DNA of 58,760 bases from Oceanobacillus salinisoli (GTDB lineage Bacteria > Bacillota > Bacilli > Bacillales > Amphibacillaceae), in NCBI RefSeq assembly GCF_009733865.1, contig NZ_WOFB01000021.1, forward strand, positions 1 to 58,760, read 5' to 3'. Both the position numbers and the translations under genes were made by a program. Below the pieces are notes generated by a model. The model was not told where the DNA came from. It did no database searches and saw only the letters and a program-made list of their open reading frames with translations. Positions 47,503-56,158 of the stretch are shown here, piece after piece (the first letter of the stretch is position 1; the number at the start of each line of letters is the position of its first letter).

Positions 47503-48588
47503 TTATAATTTTTCTGTTTCAGAAATGGAGTCTTTTGTTACTGGTTCGTCATAGGTTTGCCCATTCTCACTAACGAGCTGATCCACATTTTCGACTTTGA
47601 TGTCAACTGCTTCTACTCCCTCTTGCTCTGTTAATGTTCTTACCAATGTCTCCATTACCTCATCGGCAATAACCGCCTGTTCAGGGTCCTTCAAAATTGT
47701 CTCACTGAACATTAACTTTAATACCCCATCTTCCATTTGCGGTTCACTGGTTAACATCGTATCTGCGTTAAATACATGAATAACATTCGTATTATAACCA
47801 GGTCCTTCAATCAAGGATTGTACAATCGCCTGATACAAATCCGCGTCATCATTGGATTCCACATATTGTGTGACAGGAACATAGTATCTATTTTCATTAT
47901 GCTCTGCAGGATAATACATCGTGACAGGTTGGGCATTCAATAAATCTACTGTATCTGATTGTACGACGTTAATTCCTTTCGATCTGGAGTACCCGTCACC
48001 AATCGGAGTACCATCTACCGGCATTACCTCCTGTGGGTGTCCGTTAATCCACAATTGCACTTTTTCAACATTATCGAACTGTGTCAGTGTGAACGTAATC
48101 GCTTCTAATATTTTCACTTCTTCACTTGGTTCATAATTCTTCATTTCTTCCGATACATCTACAACCATTGTTCCATCTTCCTTCAAATCTAGCCCTAAAA
48201 TTTCTGTACCTTCAGGCAGTACCGCTTGGAATCCATTTGGAAGAAGGGATGATACAGGGCCACCTTTAACAAGATGCTCCATTAATTGTTTACCAACCTC
48301 ATTTGTTTCTGGTAATTCAAGGGTCTGAGAAGCGACCATCCCATTTTTATCTATTAAATATAATTCTCGAGGAAGCATTTCTGCTGTCGCCTCTTCTGTT
48401 TCCTCATCTACCGTTTCCTCATCTAGTGTTTCCGTATCACCCGAACTAGGTTCTTCCAGACTATCAACCGCTTCTGCATCTTGAGGTGGGTCCATTTCCT
48501 CTTCCAACGATTGCTCTCCTTGAAAACAACCTGATAATACAAGCGAAAGTGATATCGCACCTGTTAAAAGAACAACATTCTTATTCAT
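47503..48588 (-). CDS. gerM: Spore germination/sporulation lipoprotein GerM
   Basis: GerM is a lipoprotein that joins the mother-cell side of the SpoIIIA-SpoIIQ channel. The 361-residue product has a signal peptide with lipobox LVLSGC (Cys about residue 21) and an acidic linker. Two GerMN domains follow (about 95-190, LVKGGPVSSLLPNGFQAVLP; and about 240-335, SLIEGPGYNTNVIHVFN). The ATG at 48588 has AGGAGG upstream; the longer frame to 48651 adds 21 residues without an RBS. Location between racE and rph matches B. subtilis. Confidence 0.95.
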   Translation of the reverse strand: MNKNVVLLTGAISLSLVLSGCFQGEQSLEEEMDPPQDAEAVDSLEEPSSGDTETLDEETVDEETEEATAEMLPRELYLIDKNGMVASQTLELPETNEVGKQLMEHLVKGGPVSSLLPNGFQAVLPEGTEILGLDLKEDGTMVVDVSEEMKNYEPSEEVKILEAITFTLTQFDNVEKVQLWINGHPQEVMPVDGTPIGDGYSRSKGINVVQSDTVDLLNAQPVTMYYPAEHNENRYYVPVTQYVESNDDADLYQAIVQSLIEGPGYNTNVIHVFNADTMLTSEPQMEDGVLKLMFSETILKDPEQAVIADEVMETLVRTLTEQEGVEAVDIKVENVDQLVSENGQTYDEPVTKDSISETEKL

Positions 48589-48722
48589 GCCTATACCTCC
48601 TACGATGGTTTGTACTATTATATATACGAGCCATCGTAAAAAATAGACCAATCATAATTAAATTGATATTAGAAAAACGGACATTTTTTCTTCACATCAA
48701 AAATCAATAATTTATTTCAAAA

Positions 48723-48749
48723 AAATCAGGAAACTACACTTCCTGATTT
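48723..48749 (-). terminator. Terminator of racE
   Basis: AAATCAGGAA / TTCCTGATTT overlaps the racE stop and is followed by TTTTTTG on the minus strand. Confidence 0.8.
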
Positions 48750-49558
48750 GTTCCTAAACATGCTTTCTTTATTTTTAACATGTTGAAATTGGATTCTTGA
48801 AAAATTGTTTTGGCTATTTCAATAAAAATTTCCAATTCACCTGTCGCGTAAAATTGATGAACAGGAACGTTCTCCTCCCTGCTGAGCAGACTATGGACTT
48901 CTAAAATAGTGCTCGTTTCTCTTGCTGTTTCCTCACTGGAAGAGATAATGGTTACATGCTCTCCAATTACTTCCTGTATCGTGTCCTTAATTAATGGATA
49001 GTGGGTACAACCCAAAATCAGCGTATCCATATGATTTTTTTGTTTCATCGGGAGAATGGATTCTTCCACAACAGATGTTGCAACAGGGCCTGTTAGGATT
49101 CCTTTTTCCACCATTGGAACAAATAATGGGCACGCTAACGCATTTACATGTATATCTGCCTTTATTGTCTGTAATGCCTCTGTATAAGCATTACTGCGAA
49201 TAGTTCCTTCTGTACCAATGACACCGACATGATTATTTTTAGTAAATTTAATAGCCGCACGCGCTCCCGGCTGAATGACACCAATCACTGGGATATCCAG
49301 TGAATTCTGCAATTCTTTTAATGTGAATGCCGTGGCCGTATTACAGGCAATAATCAGCATCTTAATATCTTTTTCCAACAAAAAGTGCACCATTTCCCAC
49401 GTAAATAACTTTACTTCTTCTTCTGTCCTGGGGCCATATGGGCATCTGGCAGTATCCCCTAAGTATATTAGCTTTTCTTTCGGCAATTGACGCATTAGCT
49501 CATGCACAACCGTTAAGCCGCCAACTCCCGAATCAATTACCCCAATAGCTCTTTCCAA
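48734..49558 (-). CDS. racE: Glutamate racemase
   Basis: Glutamate racemase supplies D-glutamate for peptidoglycan. The enzyme has [14 protein letters not shown] with the first catalytic region, [12 protein letters not shown] (Cys about residue 74 of the short form), and [11 protein letters not shown] (second catalytic Cys, about 184). I place the start at TTG 49558, giving the usual [12 protein letters not shown]-terminus and 274 residues, with AGAGG 8 bases upstream. Frames to TTG 49561 or GTG 49591 are open, and the last would overlap the MarR gene stop but lacks an RBS. Confidence 0.95.
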   Translation of the reverse strand: MERAIGVIDSGVGGLTVVHELMRQLPKEKLIYLGDTARCPYGPRTEEEVKLFTWEMVHFLLEKDIKMLIIACNTATAFTLKELQNSLDIPVIGVIQPGARAAIKFTKNNHVGVIGTEGTIRSNAYTEALQTIKADIHVNALACPLFVPMVEKGILTGPVATSVVEESILPMKQKNHMDTLILGCTHYPLIKDTIQEVIGEHVTIISSSEETARETSTILEVHSLLSREENVPVHQFYATGELEIFIEIAKTIFQESNFNMLKIKKACLGTNQEV

Positions 49559-49580
49559 CAATATCGCCTCTTCTAAGTTG

Positions 49581-50027
49581 TTATTTTTCACTTACCGTTT
49601 TCATTTGATTATATAATAAATCTAATAACCTAGTTAAATTTTTCATATCCTCTTCAGAGAAATTTTCTAGCACCTCACCTAAAAAAGCTTGTCGCTTTCC
49701 TATTACTTCATGGATGATTACCTTTCCCTTTTCTAACAAATGGATCCGGACGACACGTCGATCCTTTAAATCTCGTACTCTTTCGACAAGTTCATTTCGT
49801 TCCATTCGGTCCACTAAATCTGTTGTTGTACTGAAAGCCAAACTGATTTTATTCGACAATTCTCCAATGGTTAAGTCACCTTCCTCTAATAACCACTGCA
49901 GGGCAACAAATTGAGGTGAAGTGATAGGATAATTATTTAATATTCTTCTGCCATTCTGTTTAATCATTCCTGATATATATCGAAGTCGTTTTTCCATTTT
50001 TACGATTGCTTCTGCTGATTCATCCAA
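49581..50027 (-). CDS. ysmB: MarR-family transcription regulator (YsmB-like)
   Basis: The 148-residue protein is a winged helix-turn-helix of MarR type: a dimerisation helix, then [41 protein letters not shown] (recognition helix) and the wing [19 protein letters not shown]. The start is TTG 50027 with AGGAGG upstream. It lies beside racE and gerE, as B. subtilis ysmB does. The target is unknown. No obvious palindromic operator is visible at its own start. Confidence 0.9.
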   Translation of the reverse strand: MDESAEAIVKMEKRLRYISGMIKQNGRRILNNYPITSPQFVALQWLLEEGDLTIGELSNKISLAFSTTTDLVDRMERNELVERVRDLKDRRVVRIHLLEKGKVIIHEVIGKRQAFLGEVLENFSEEDMKNLTRLLDLLYNQMKTVSEK

Positions 50028-50282
50028 TTGTGTTACCTCCTACATTAATCCTTAACCAATAGTTTACCATATTAGGGAAAGATAGTGCGTAATTCAATTA
50101 TTAAAGCTATTTAAAATTTCTCCTTGGATAATAAAGATATGTAGGCTTAAATCATTTCGTTACAATTCATGATGAAGAGCGGATACAAACGGAATACGCC
50201 AAATTTTGCTAAAAACCTACATTAGTCCGTAGCTGTAGTAAAAAGGCGGAAGTAACGCTTAAAAATTGTTAAAATAGCTGTT

Positions 50283-50425
50283 TTTTAAAAGATTCAGACT
50301 GCGGTTACTCCTCCACCAAAAAAATTTGTTATTTTGTCACTAAATACATAAACTGCGGAGTAACTTTATATTATGCTGGAGCTAAAATACCGCTACGGAA
50401 ATACACTACGCTATTGTTGAGTATT
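50283..50425 (-). repeat. Tail module joined to the start of a type B repeat
   Basis: In minus orientation the tail module CTGCGGTTACTCCTCCACC and GTCACTAAATACATAAACTG runs 50297-50355. After a link (ATGCTGGAGCTAAAAT) comes CCGCTACGGAAATACACTAC (50393-50412), the start of type B, where it breaks off. Confidence 0.65.
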
Positions 50426-50494
50426 GTAACTTCCTAAAATATTATAATTGTTGCGTTATACCATCTGTTGGTTAATTACTATTAAAATAGTTGA

Positions 50495-50655
50495 TTGTAG
50501 CGGAAGCGGTCGACTCCTGCGGGAAAAGCACGTGTCTAGACCTGAGCAGGAAGTGGTTTTCTTCCGAGGAGGCTGAAGCCGTGCCCTAAGGTGCGCTACT
50601 GCCCGTAGCGAATGGGCGGAGCACTATACTAGTTCGTACTTTATATCTACTATGA
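50495..50655 (+). repeat. Type A intergenic repeat, best full copy
   Basis: TAGCGGAAGCGGTCGACTCC, GGGAAAAGCACGTGTCTAGA, CCTGAGCAGGAAGTGG, the core CCGAGGAGGCTGAAGCC, CCCTAAGGTGCGC, the hairpin CTGCCC...GGGCGG, then ACTATACTAGTTCG and TTTATATCTACT. It shares every block with 4745-4883 in inverse orientation. The 774-bp spacer from 50028 to 50801 otherwise holds only the gerE promoter; no gene is seen. Confidence 0.8.
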
Positions 50656-50713
50656 GGTTAATTAAACAACAAAAACCCTTAAGAAAAAATACTTTTCCCG
50701 TCTAAATGTGCTC

Positions 50714-50740
50714 ACTATTTTTTGACATCCTCATAAGCTA
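50714..50740 (+). promoter_or_regulatory. SigK promoter of gerE
   Basis: AC is followed after 16 bases by CATAAGCTA, matching the SigK pattern (AC-N16/17-CATANNNTA). It lies about 60 bp upstream of the gerE TTG. gerE is a SigK-dependent gene in B. subtilis. Confidence 0.7.
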
Positions 50741-50801
50741 TAGTGACTAAATAATTTCCCTTCAGCATGCAGCTCTATTGAGAGCAAGGAGGGGTTAACA
50801 T

Positions 50802-51026
50802 TTGAAGGACAACGAGTATAAACCGAAGCAATTATTAACCAAACGAGAAAAAGAAGTATTCGAATTGTTAGTACAAGACAAAACAACAAAGGAAATTGCC
50901 CAGGAATTGTTTATATCAGAAAAAACTGTCCGTAACCACATTTCAAATGCTATGCAAAAGTTAGGAGTTAAGGGGCGATCACAAGCCGTAGTCGAGCTTC
51001 TTCGTATGGGGGAATTAAAGCTGTAA
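50802..51026 (+). CDS. gerE: Late mother-cell transcription factor GerE
   Basis: GerE is a small LuxR-type DNA-binding protein that activates and represses SigK-dependent coat genes. The 74-residue product is a lone helix-turn-helix domain: LTKREKEVFELLVQDKTTKE, IAQELFISEKTVRNHISNAM and QKLGVKGRSQAVVELLRMG. The start is a TTG with GGAGGGG upstream. It is transcribed opposite to its neighbours and shares its terminator with ysmA. Confidence 0.98.
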   Translation: MKDNEYKPKQLLTKREKEVFELLVQDKTTKEIAQELFISEKTVRNHISNAMQKLGVKGRSQAVVELLRMGELKL

Positions 51027-51113
51027 ATAGTGAGCTTAGAACCCCTCTAAGACGCTAGACTATATGGTGATTAGTTGACTTATTTTATATTTACTGATAT
51101 GAAGTCAGTAAAC

Positions 51114-51153
51114 ACCAAAAACCGACCCTTATTTTAAGGAGTCGGTTTTTGGT
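51114..51153. terminator. Shared terminator of gerE and ysmA
   Basis: CCAAAAACCGAC / GTCGGTTTTTGG is a perfect 12-bp outer stem with further pairing inside. It lies between convergent stops and is flanked by T/A runs on both strands. Confidence 0.8.
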
Positions 51154-51593
51154 TTTTCTTTTGCTGATAATAATTCTTTCATTTGTAATGTGAGCGGTTT
51201 TGGTTTGGAAGAAGTAGCATTCACATAAACCATTCTTCCGCGTCCTGTTAAGGTAACTTGTTTCCGTTCGTTTAAAGCTAAATAATGTAGATTAAAGGAA
51301 GTTGTACCTATATGATTTACTTTTACAAACAGCTTGATCCGTTGATAAAAAAACATTTGTCGGTGGTAGTCACATTGCTGATCCGCTACAATTACTGCAC
51401 CGCCATCTTTTTGTATTAATTCATGCAACCCGATTGTATATAGAAAATCAATTCGAGCTTCCTCAAAATAAATGAATGCGGACACATTATTCACATGCCC
51501 GTACATATCTGTTTCCGAGAAACGAATTTTAATCGGTATAGAAAATTCAAACTCTGCTTTCCACCTTTCAAAATCATTTATATAATCCTGCAT
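51129..51593 (-). CDS. ysmA: Hotdog-fold acyl-CoA thioesterase (YsmA-like)
   Basis: The 154-residue protein belongs to the 4-hydroxybenzoyl-CoA thioesterase (YbgC) type: RFSETDMYGHVNNVSAFIYF carries the catalytic Asp and active-site helix, then FEEARIDFLY. The substrate is not known. The ATG at 51593 is chosen over 51599 because AGGGGG lies 6 bases before it. It follows sdhB; the sdhCAB-ysmA-gerE neighbourhood is as in B. subtilis. Confidence 0.88.
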   Translation of the reverse strand: MQDYINDFERWKAEFEFSIPIKIRFSETDMYGHVNNVSAFIYFEEARIDFLYTIGLHELIQKDGGAVIVADQQCDYHRQMFFYQRIKLFVKVNHIGTTSFNLHYLALNERKQVTLTGRGRMVYVNATSSKPKPLTLQMKELLSAKEKPKTDSLK

Positions 51594-51612
51594 AAACATC
51601 CCCCTAATAGGT

Positions 51613-51648
51613 AAAAGACCTTCCCAAAAACAATTGGAAAGGTCTTTT
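51613..51648 (-). terminator. Terminator of the sdh operon
   Basis: AAAAGACCTT / AAGGTCTTTT with a T-rich loop, just past the sdhB stop. The T run after the minus-strand stem is short, so some read-through into ysmA is possible. Confidence 0.65.
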
Positions 51649-51658
51649 GAATAAAATA

Positions 51659-52423
51659 TTAATGCGCATTGTCACTTCCAAAGAAGTTTTTAAATGCTTG
51701 GATATTGGTTGCACGATTCATTGCAGCAATGGAGGTGGTTAATGGAATCCCTTTTGGACAAACTTGCACACAGTTTTGTGAATTACCGCAGCCGCTGATT
51801 CCACCTTCTTCCATTAATCCATCCAAACGCTCACTCTTATTCATATCACCGGTCGGATGAGCATTGAATAGACGAGCTTGCGAAATCGCAGCTGGACCAA
51901 TAAAATCGGATTTATCATTAACATTAGGACATGCTTCCAGACAAACTCCACAAGTCATACATTTGGATAACTCATATGCCCATTGGCGTTTCTTTTCCGG
52001 CATACGTGGACCAGGTCCTAAATCATGTGTGCCATCAATCGGAATCCATGCTTTTACTTGTTTCAAGGCATCAAACATACGTTCACGATCAATAATCAAA
52101 TCACGAACGACTGGAAATGTTGCCATTGGAGCTAACCGTACAGGCTGTTCCAAATCATCCACCAATGCAGCACAAGATTGTCTTGGCACACCATTAATGA
52201 CCATAGAACATGCCCCACATACTTCTTCCAGACAGTTCATATCCCACTGAACCGGAGTTGTTTTTTCACCTTTTGCATTGACAGGATTTTTACGGATTTC
52301 CATTAACCCAGAAATAACATTCATATTCCTCCGGTAAGGTACCTCAAAAGTTTCCTCGTAAGGAGCAGAATCCGGGCCGTCTTGCCTAGTTATAATAAAG
52401 GTAACTGTCTTTTGTTCAGCCAT
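51659..52423 (-). CDS. sdhB: Succinate dehydrogenase iron-sulfur subunit
   Basis: SdhB carries electrons from the flavin to menaquinone in complex II. The 254-residue protein has the 2Fe-2S ferredoxin cluster site CGACSMVINGVPRQSC (about residues 69-84) and its upstream Cys, CMTCGVCLEACPN (about 156), and SGCGNSQNCVQVCPKGIPL (about 210) for the 4Fe-4S and 3Fe-4S clusters. It follows sdhA by about 18 bp. Confidence 0.97.
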   Translation of the reverse strand: MAEQKTVTFIITRQDGPDSAPYEETFEVPYRRNMNVISGLMEIRKNPVNAKGEKTTPVQWDMNCLEEVCGACSMVINGVPRQSCAALVDDLEQPVRLAPMATFPVVRDLIIDRERMFDALKQVKAWIPIDGTHDLGPGPRMPEKKRQWAYELSKCMTCGVCLEACPNVNDKSDFIGPAAISQARLFNAHPTGDMNKSERLDGLMEEGGISGCGNSQNCVQVCPKGIPLTTSIAAMNRATNIQAFKNFFGSDNAH

Positions 52424-52441
52424 TCTACTTCTCTCCCCCTA

Positions 52442-54193
52442 TTAGTGTTTTTTCGTATAGTCACGCTTACGTGGTTCAATTAGCGAAACGTCTACATCTT
52501 CATAGCTCAATACTGGTGCTTGGTTCTCTACATCAAACTCAGCAATGGTTGTTTTCAGGAATTCCTCGTCATTACGCTCAGGAAACTCCGGTTTATAGTG
52601 TGCACCGCGACTTTCATTACGGTTATACGCACCGATAGTTATAACACGCGCTAAATGAAGCATATGCTTCAACTGACGAGTAAACATAACTCCTTGATTG
52701 GACCATTTCGATGTATCATTGATGTTAATATTCTCCCAGCGCTCGAGCAATTCCTGTATTTTCTCATCGGTTTTTAGAAGTTTTGGATTTTCACGAACTA
52801 CAGTGACATTATCCGTCATCCATTCTCCCAGCTCCTGATGGATTTGGTATGCATTTTCATTACCATTCATGTTCATTAATTGCTGGAATTTCTCCTCTTC
52901 TTCTTTTACTTTGGAATCGAATAATTCCGAAGACAATTCATCTGCATGCTTTTCAAGTCCTTCCGTATATTCAATTGCTTTAGGACCAGCAACAGAACCA
53001 CCATAAACGGCAGATAATAGTGAATTTGCACCTAATCGGTTTGCACCGTGTTGTGAATAATCACATTCACCAGCAGCAAAAATACCAGGAATGTTTGTCA
53101 TTTGATTAATATCCACCCACATTCCACCCATGGAATAATGAACAGCAGGGAAAATTTTCATCGGTACTTTACGTGGGTCCTCACCAACAAATTTCTCATA
53201 AATCTCAATAATACCACCAAGCTTGATATCCAATTCTTTTGGATCTTTGTGCGATAAATCAAGATATACCATGTTCTCTCCGTTGATTCCCAGTTTTTGA
53301 TTGACACAAACATCAAAGATTTCACGTGTTGCAATATCACGAGGCACCAGATTTCCATAAGCAGGATATTTTTCTTCTAGGAAATACCACGGCTCTCCAT
53401 CTTTATATGTCCATACACGTCCACCTTCCCCACGAGCGGATTCACTCATAAGGCGAAGTTTATCATCACCAGGGATAGCAGTTGGATGAATTTGGATAAA
53501 TTCACCGTTGGCGTATTTTACACCTTGCTGATACAAAATACTAGCGGCAGAACCCGTATTAATCATCGAATTAGTTGATTTACCGAAAATAATTCCCGGT
53601 CCACCTGTAGCAAAAATAGTTGCATCAGAGCGGAAGGATTTAATTTCATGGGTCTTAATATCCTGGGCAACAATTCCTCTTGAAACTCCATCATAATCCA
53701 GAATTGCACCAACAAATTCCCATCCTTCATACTTCGTAACTAAGCCTTCCACTTCATAACGGCGAACTTGTTCATCTAATGCATATAATAACTGTTGACC
53801 TGTCGTAGCACCTGCATAAGCTGTACGATGATGCTGTGTTCCACCAAAACGACGGAAGTCAAGAAGACCCTCTGGCGTACGGTTGAACATAACTCCCATA
53901 CGATCAAACATATGTATAATGCCAGGCGCTGCATCACACATTGCTTTCACTTGCGGCTGATTCGCTAAAAAGTCCCCACCATAAACTGTGTCATCGAAGT
54001 GAATCCAAGGTGAATCACCTTCACCCTTTGTGTTGACCGCTCCATTAATACCGCCCTGCGCACAAACTGAGTGAGAACGTTTCACTGGTACGACTGAGAA
54101 TAAATCTACGTTGACACCTGCTTCAGCAGCTTTAATGGTAGCCATTAAACCAGCAAGTCCACCGCCAACTACAGCAATTTTGCGATTACTCAT
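52442..54193 (-). CDS. sdhA: Succinate dehydrogenase flavoprotein subunit
   Basis: SdhA oxidises succinate to fumarate using covalently bound FAD. The 583-residue protein has the dinucleotide site VVGGGLAGLMATIKA (residue 6), the FAD-linkage region SHSVCAQGGINGA (His about residue 41), the active-site block FGGTQHHRTAYAGATTGQ, and GANRLGANSLLSAVYGG (about 390). It is the middle gene of sdhCAB. Confidence 0.98.
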   Translation of the reverse strand: MSNRKIAVVGGGLAGLMATIKAAEAGVNVDLFSVVPVKRSHSVCAQGGINGAVNTKGEGDSPWIHFDDTVYGGDFLANQPQVKAMCDAAPGIIHMFDRMGVMFNRTPEGLLDFRRFGGTQHHRTAYAGATTGQQLLYALDEQVRRYEVEGLVTKYEGWEFVGAILDYDGVSRGIVAQDIKTHEIKSFRSDATIFATGGPGIIFGKSTNSMINTGSAASILYQQGVKYANGEFIQIHPTAIPGDDKLRLMSESARGEGGRVWTYKDGEPWYFLEEKYPAYGNLVPRDIATREIFDVCVNQKLGINGENMVYLDLSHKDPKELDIKLGGIIEIYEKFVGEDPRKVPMKIFPAVHYSMGGMWVDINQMTNIPGIFAAGECDYSQHGANRLGANSLLSAVYGGSVAGPKAIEYTEGLEKHADELSSELFDSKVKEEEEKFQQLMNMNGNENAYQIHQELGEWMTDNVTVVRENPKLLKTDEKIQELLERWENININDTSKWSNQGVMFTRQLKHMLHLARVITIGAYNRNESRGAHYKPEFPERNDEEFLKTTIAEFDVENQAPVLSYEDVDVSLIEPRKRDYTKKH

Positions 54194-54221
54194 AAATACT
54201 CACTCCCCTTTTCTCTATCTA

Positions 54222-54842
54222 CTAAACTCCGTATGCAAATACGATTAAAGTTCTAACTCCAACATAACTTAACACAAGAAATACAATGACTGCACCGTAA
54301 GTAGCAATTTTTTGCGATTTTGGAGTTTGTGTAATACCCCATGTAACTAAGAAGCCCCACAATCCATTAGCAAAGTGGAAGATCGTAGCAATTACACCTA
54401 CTACATAAAACCAAAACATAAATGGAGTGGAAAGAATGCTTTCCATCATGCTATAGTTCACTTCTGCATTACCTAATGCTTTTTGGACACGTGTCTCCCA
54501 AACATGCCACACGATAAAAATTAGTGTTACAATACCGGTAATCCGTTGTAAAGCGTACATCCAATTTCGGAAATAGTTAAACTTTTTAACATTGTAATTA
54601 GCTGTAAATGCAATGTACACCCCTAACACAGCATGAAATAAAATTGGCAGATAAATCACAAAAATTTCCAGTAGCAATAAAAATGGAAGATTGCCCATAA
54701 ACCCTGCTGCCCTGTTGAATTCCTCTTCTCCATAAACAGCAAAATGGTTTACAATTAAATGTGTGACCAAATAAATCCCAATAGGTACTACCCCAAGCAA
54801 AGAATGTAATCTTCTGTAAAATAGATCACGATGTTCTGCCAT
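54222..54842 (-). CDS. sdhC: Succinate dehydrogenase cytochrome b558 subunit
   Basis: SdhC is the five-helix di-haem membrane anchor of Bacillus-type complex II. The 206-residue product has the start FYRRLHSLLGVVPIGIYLVT with one haem-ligand His, further ligands in LVTHLIVNHF, LPILFHAVLGVYIA and FIVWHVWETRV, and HFANGLWGFLVTWG. RBS AAGGGGGG is present. It is first in the operon, with a clear SigA promoter about 115-140 bp upstream. Confidence 0.97.
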   Translation of the reverse strand: MAEHRDLFYRRLHSLLGVVPIGIYLVTHLIVNHFAVYGEEEFNRAAGFMGNLPFLLLLEIFVIYLPILFHAVLGVYIAFTANYNVKKFNYFRNWMYALQRITGIVTLIFIVWHVWETRVQKALGNAEVNYSMMESILSTPFMFWFYVVGVIATIFHFANGLWGFLVTWGITQTPKSQKIATYGAVIVFLVLSYVGVRTLIVFAYGV

Positions 54843-54954
54843 AGTTATCCCCCCTTAGTAGAATAATAGTCTGGTTGTGTACGTTTCAAAAAATAAAGCG
54901 CTTTTATCCAAACTAGCTTCATTTTTTAAAATTGTACAATCTTTTAACAAGTTT

Positions 54955-54983
54955 ATTGTACTTCTAACTATTCTAAGCGTCAA
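54955..54983 (-). promoter_or_regulatory. SigA promoter of sdhCAB
   Basis: TTGACG is followed after exactly 17 bases by TACAAT on the minus strand. The leader of about 105 bases to sdhC is long enough for post-transcriptional control, as the FsrA sRNA exerts on sdh in B. subtilis; no such site is claimed here. Confidence 0.7.
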
Positions 54984-55079
54984 GAAAACCACCCAGTAAA
55001 TTTGACCAATATATTAATTCTTTCGTTAAAAAATCTTAGAAAACGTCGTTAGGATGCTTGATTAATCGCGGCATAAAAT

Positions 55080-55215
55080 AGATAATATATGTTAGCCTTC
55101 ATTTTTTACTAAAGGCTCCTTTGGTAAGTTTTGTTGTTTTTTTAACTCGCAGTAGATATAAACTGCGCATTAACTTACCGCTCCGTAAATACACTTCATC
55201 TCGCTTTGAGCTTTT
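55080..55215 (-). repeat. Palindrome plus type B start
   Basis: CGCAGTAGATATAAACTGCG (55147-55166) is the best copy of the palindrome: its six outer bases on each side pair perfectly. It is followed by CATTAACTTACCGCTCCG and AAATACACTTC, the start of type B, which then breaks off. Confidence 0.7.
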
Positions 55216-55275
55216 ATCTTTCTAATGTTAGAATTAGCTAAATAAATTTTAGTATAGCTTATCGCTATTAAACTG

Positions 55276-55500
55276 GTTGGCTGGAGTGGAGGGCGGTCGA
55301 CTCCTGCGGGAAATCGAAGACGATGAAACCCCGCAGCGAGCGATTTTTGCTCGGGAGTAGGCTCATTGCGAGCCCGCGAAAAGCGACTGCCCGGAGCGGA
55401 AACGGGCGGTGCACATACTAGTTCGCAGTTTATGCATTTTGTGTAATAATAACAAATCTTTTCGGTGGGACGAGTAACTGCAGTCCCAACATTTTAGAAA
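55276..55500 (+). repeat. Type A-like repeat with alternative middle, plus tail module
   Basis: AGGGCGGTCGACTCCTGCGG starts like type A. The middle is different: CGAAGACGATGAAACCCCGC and GCGAGCGATTTTTGCTCGGG. It returns with the hairpin ACTGCCCGGAGCGGAAACG, TACTAGTTCGCAGTTTATG, and the complete tail CGGTGGGACGAGTAACTGC. No gene is seen in the rest of 54984-55647. Confidence 0.7.
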
Positions 55501-55647
55501 AAGCCTTAATAGATGGTTTTCTCATATAAGAAGCAACAAAAGGGATTAGTGAGCCACTTGCAGTATTTAATTTTAAAACCGTATTATACACCCTTTAGCG
55601 AGGAATCATAGTGTAATGCAAGTGGGATGAAAGAAAGGATGGCACCT

Positions 55648-56088
55648 ATGTCAAAAATAACCAAAAATCTTCTTACGACTACTCAGCTAAAAGATTTACG
55701 TACTGATGGCGCTGGCTATGATGTTTTAAGATACATAAGTTTACCTGAATTGCTTGGCAAAGAATCAGACACACTCCTTTACTTTATGGGAAAAAACTTA
55801 GCGAGAAAATTTGAAATTGATTCTTTGGAATCCTTATATTTGATTATTGAAGCGTTAGGTTGGGGTAAATTGGATTTAGTAAAGGAAAAAAAGAAAGAAC
55901 TGGTGTTTGAGCTAATGGCCGATTCAATCGTATTAAAATTACAAACACCATTTGCCAGGGAATTCCGGCTCGAATCTGGCTTCATAGCAGAAGCCATACA
56001 ACAGATATTCGGGAGAGAGTGTGAATGCATAGAAAACATCAACAACCGAATTAACCTCATTAAATTCACCATTGTTTTTACCGAATAA
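55648..56088 (+). CDS. yslB: YslB-like protein (DUF2507)
   Basis: The 146-residue soluble protein has the DUF2507 pattern: RYISLPELLGKESDTLLYFMGKNLAR near the N-terminus (as separate blocks SLPELLG and YFMGKNLAR), FEIDSLESL, and the C-terminal FRLESGFIAEAIQ with two Cys (ECECIENI). Such small proteins resemble the V4R/H-NOX-like fold, and the function is unknown. The ATG at 55648 follows AAAGG by 9 bases; the longer frame from 55627 is less likely. The position between sdh and uvrC is that of B. subtilis yslB. Confidence 0.85.
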   Translation: MSKITKNLLTTTQLKDLRTDGAGYDVLRYISLPELLGKESDTLLYFMGKNLARKFEIDSLESLYLIIEALGWGKLDLVKEKKKELVFELMADSIVLKLQTPFAREFRLESGFIAEAIQQIFGRECECIENINNRINLIKFTIVFTE

Positions 56089-56111
56089 GGTACACGAATT
56101 GTAGAGAGTAG

Positions 56112-56144
56112 AGAGCTGTAGTTCAGAAATAGAGCTACAGCTTT
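56112..56144 (+). terminator. Terminator of yslB
   Basis: AGCTGTAG / CTACAGCT is a perfect 8-bp outer stem followed by TTTTATTG on the plus strand. Confidence 0.7.
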
Positions 56145-56158
56145 TATTGTAGAAATTT

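Noticed and set aside
48589..48733. SigE promoter for gerM
   Set aside because: The CGTATATATAAT region is suggestive of a -10, but no -35 box of either SigE or SigA type lies at the correct distance.
50283..50655. CRISPR array
   Set aside because: The repeated blocks are long, diverged, inverted relative to each other and not regularly spaced; no cas genes are present.
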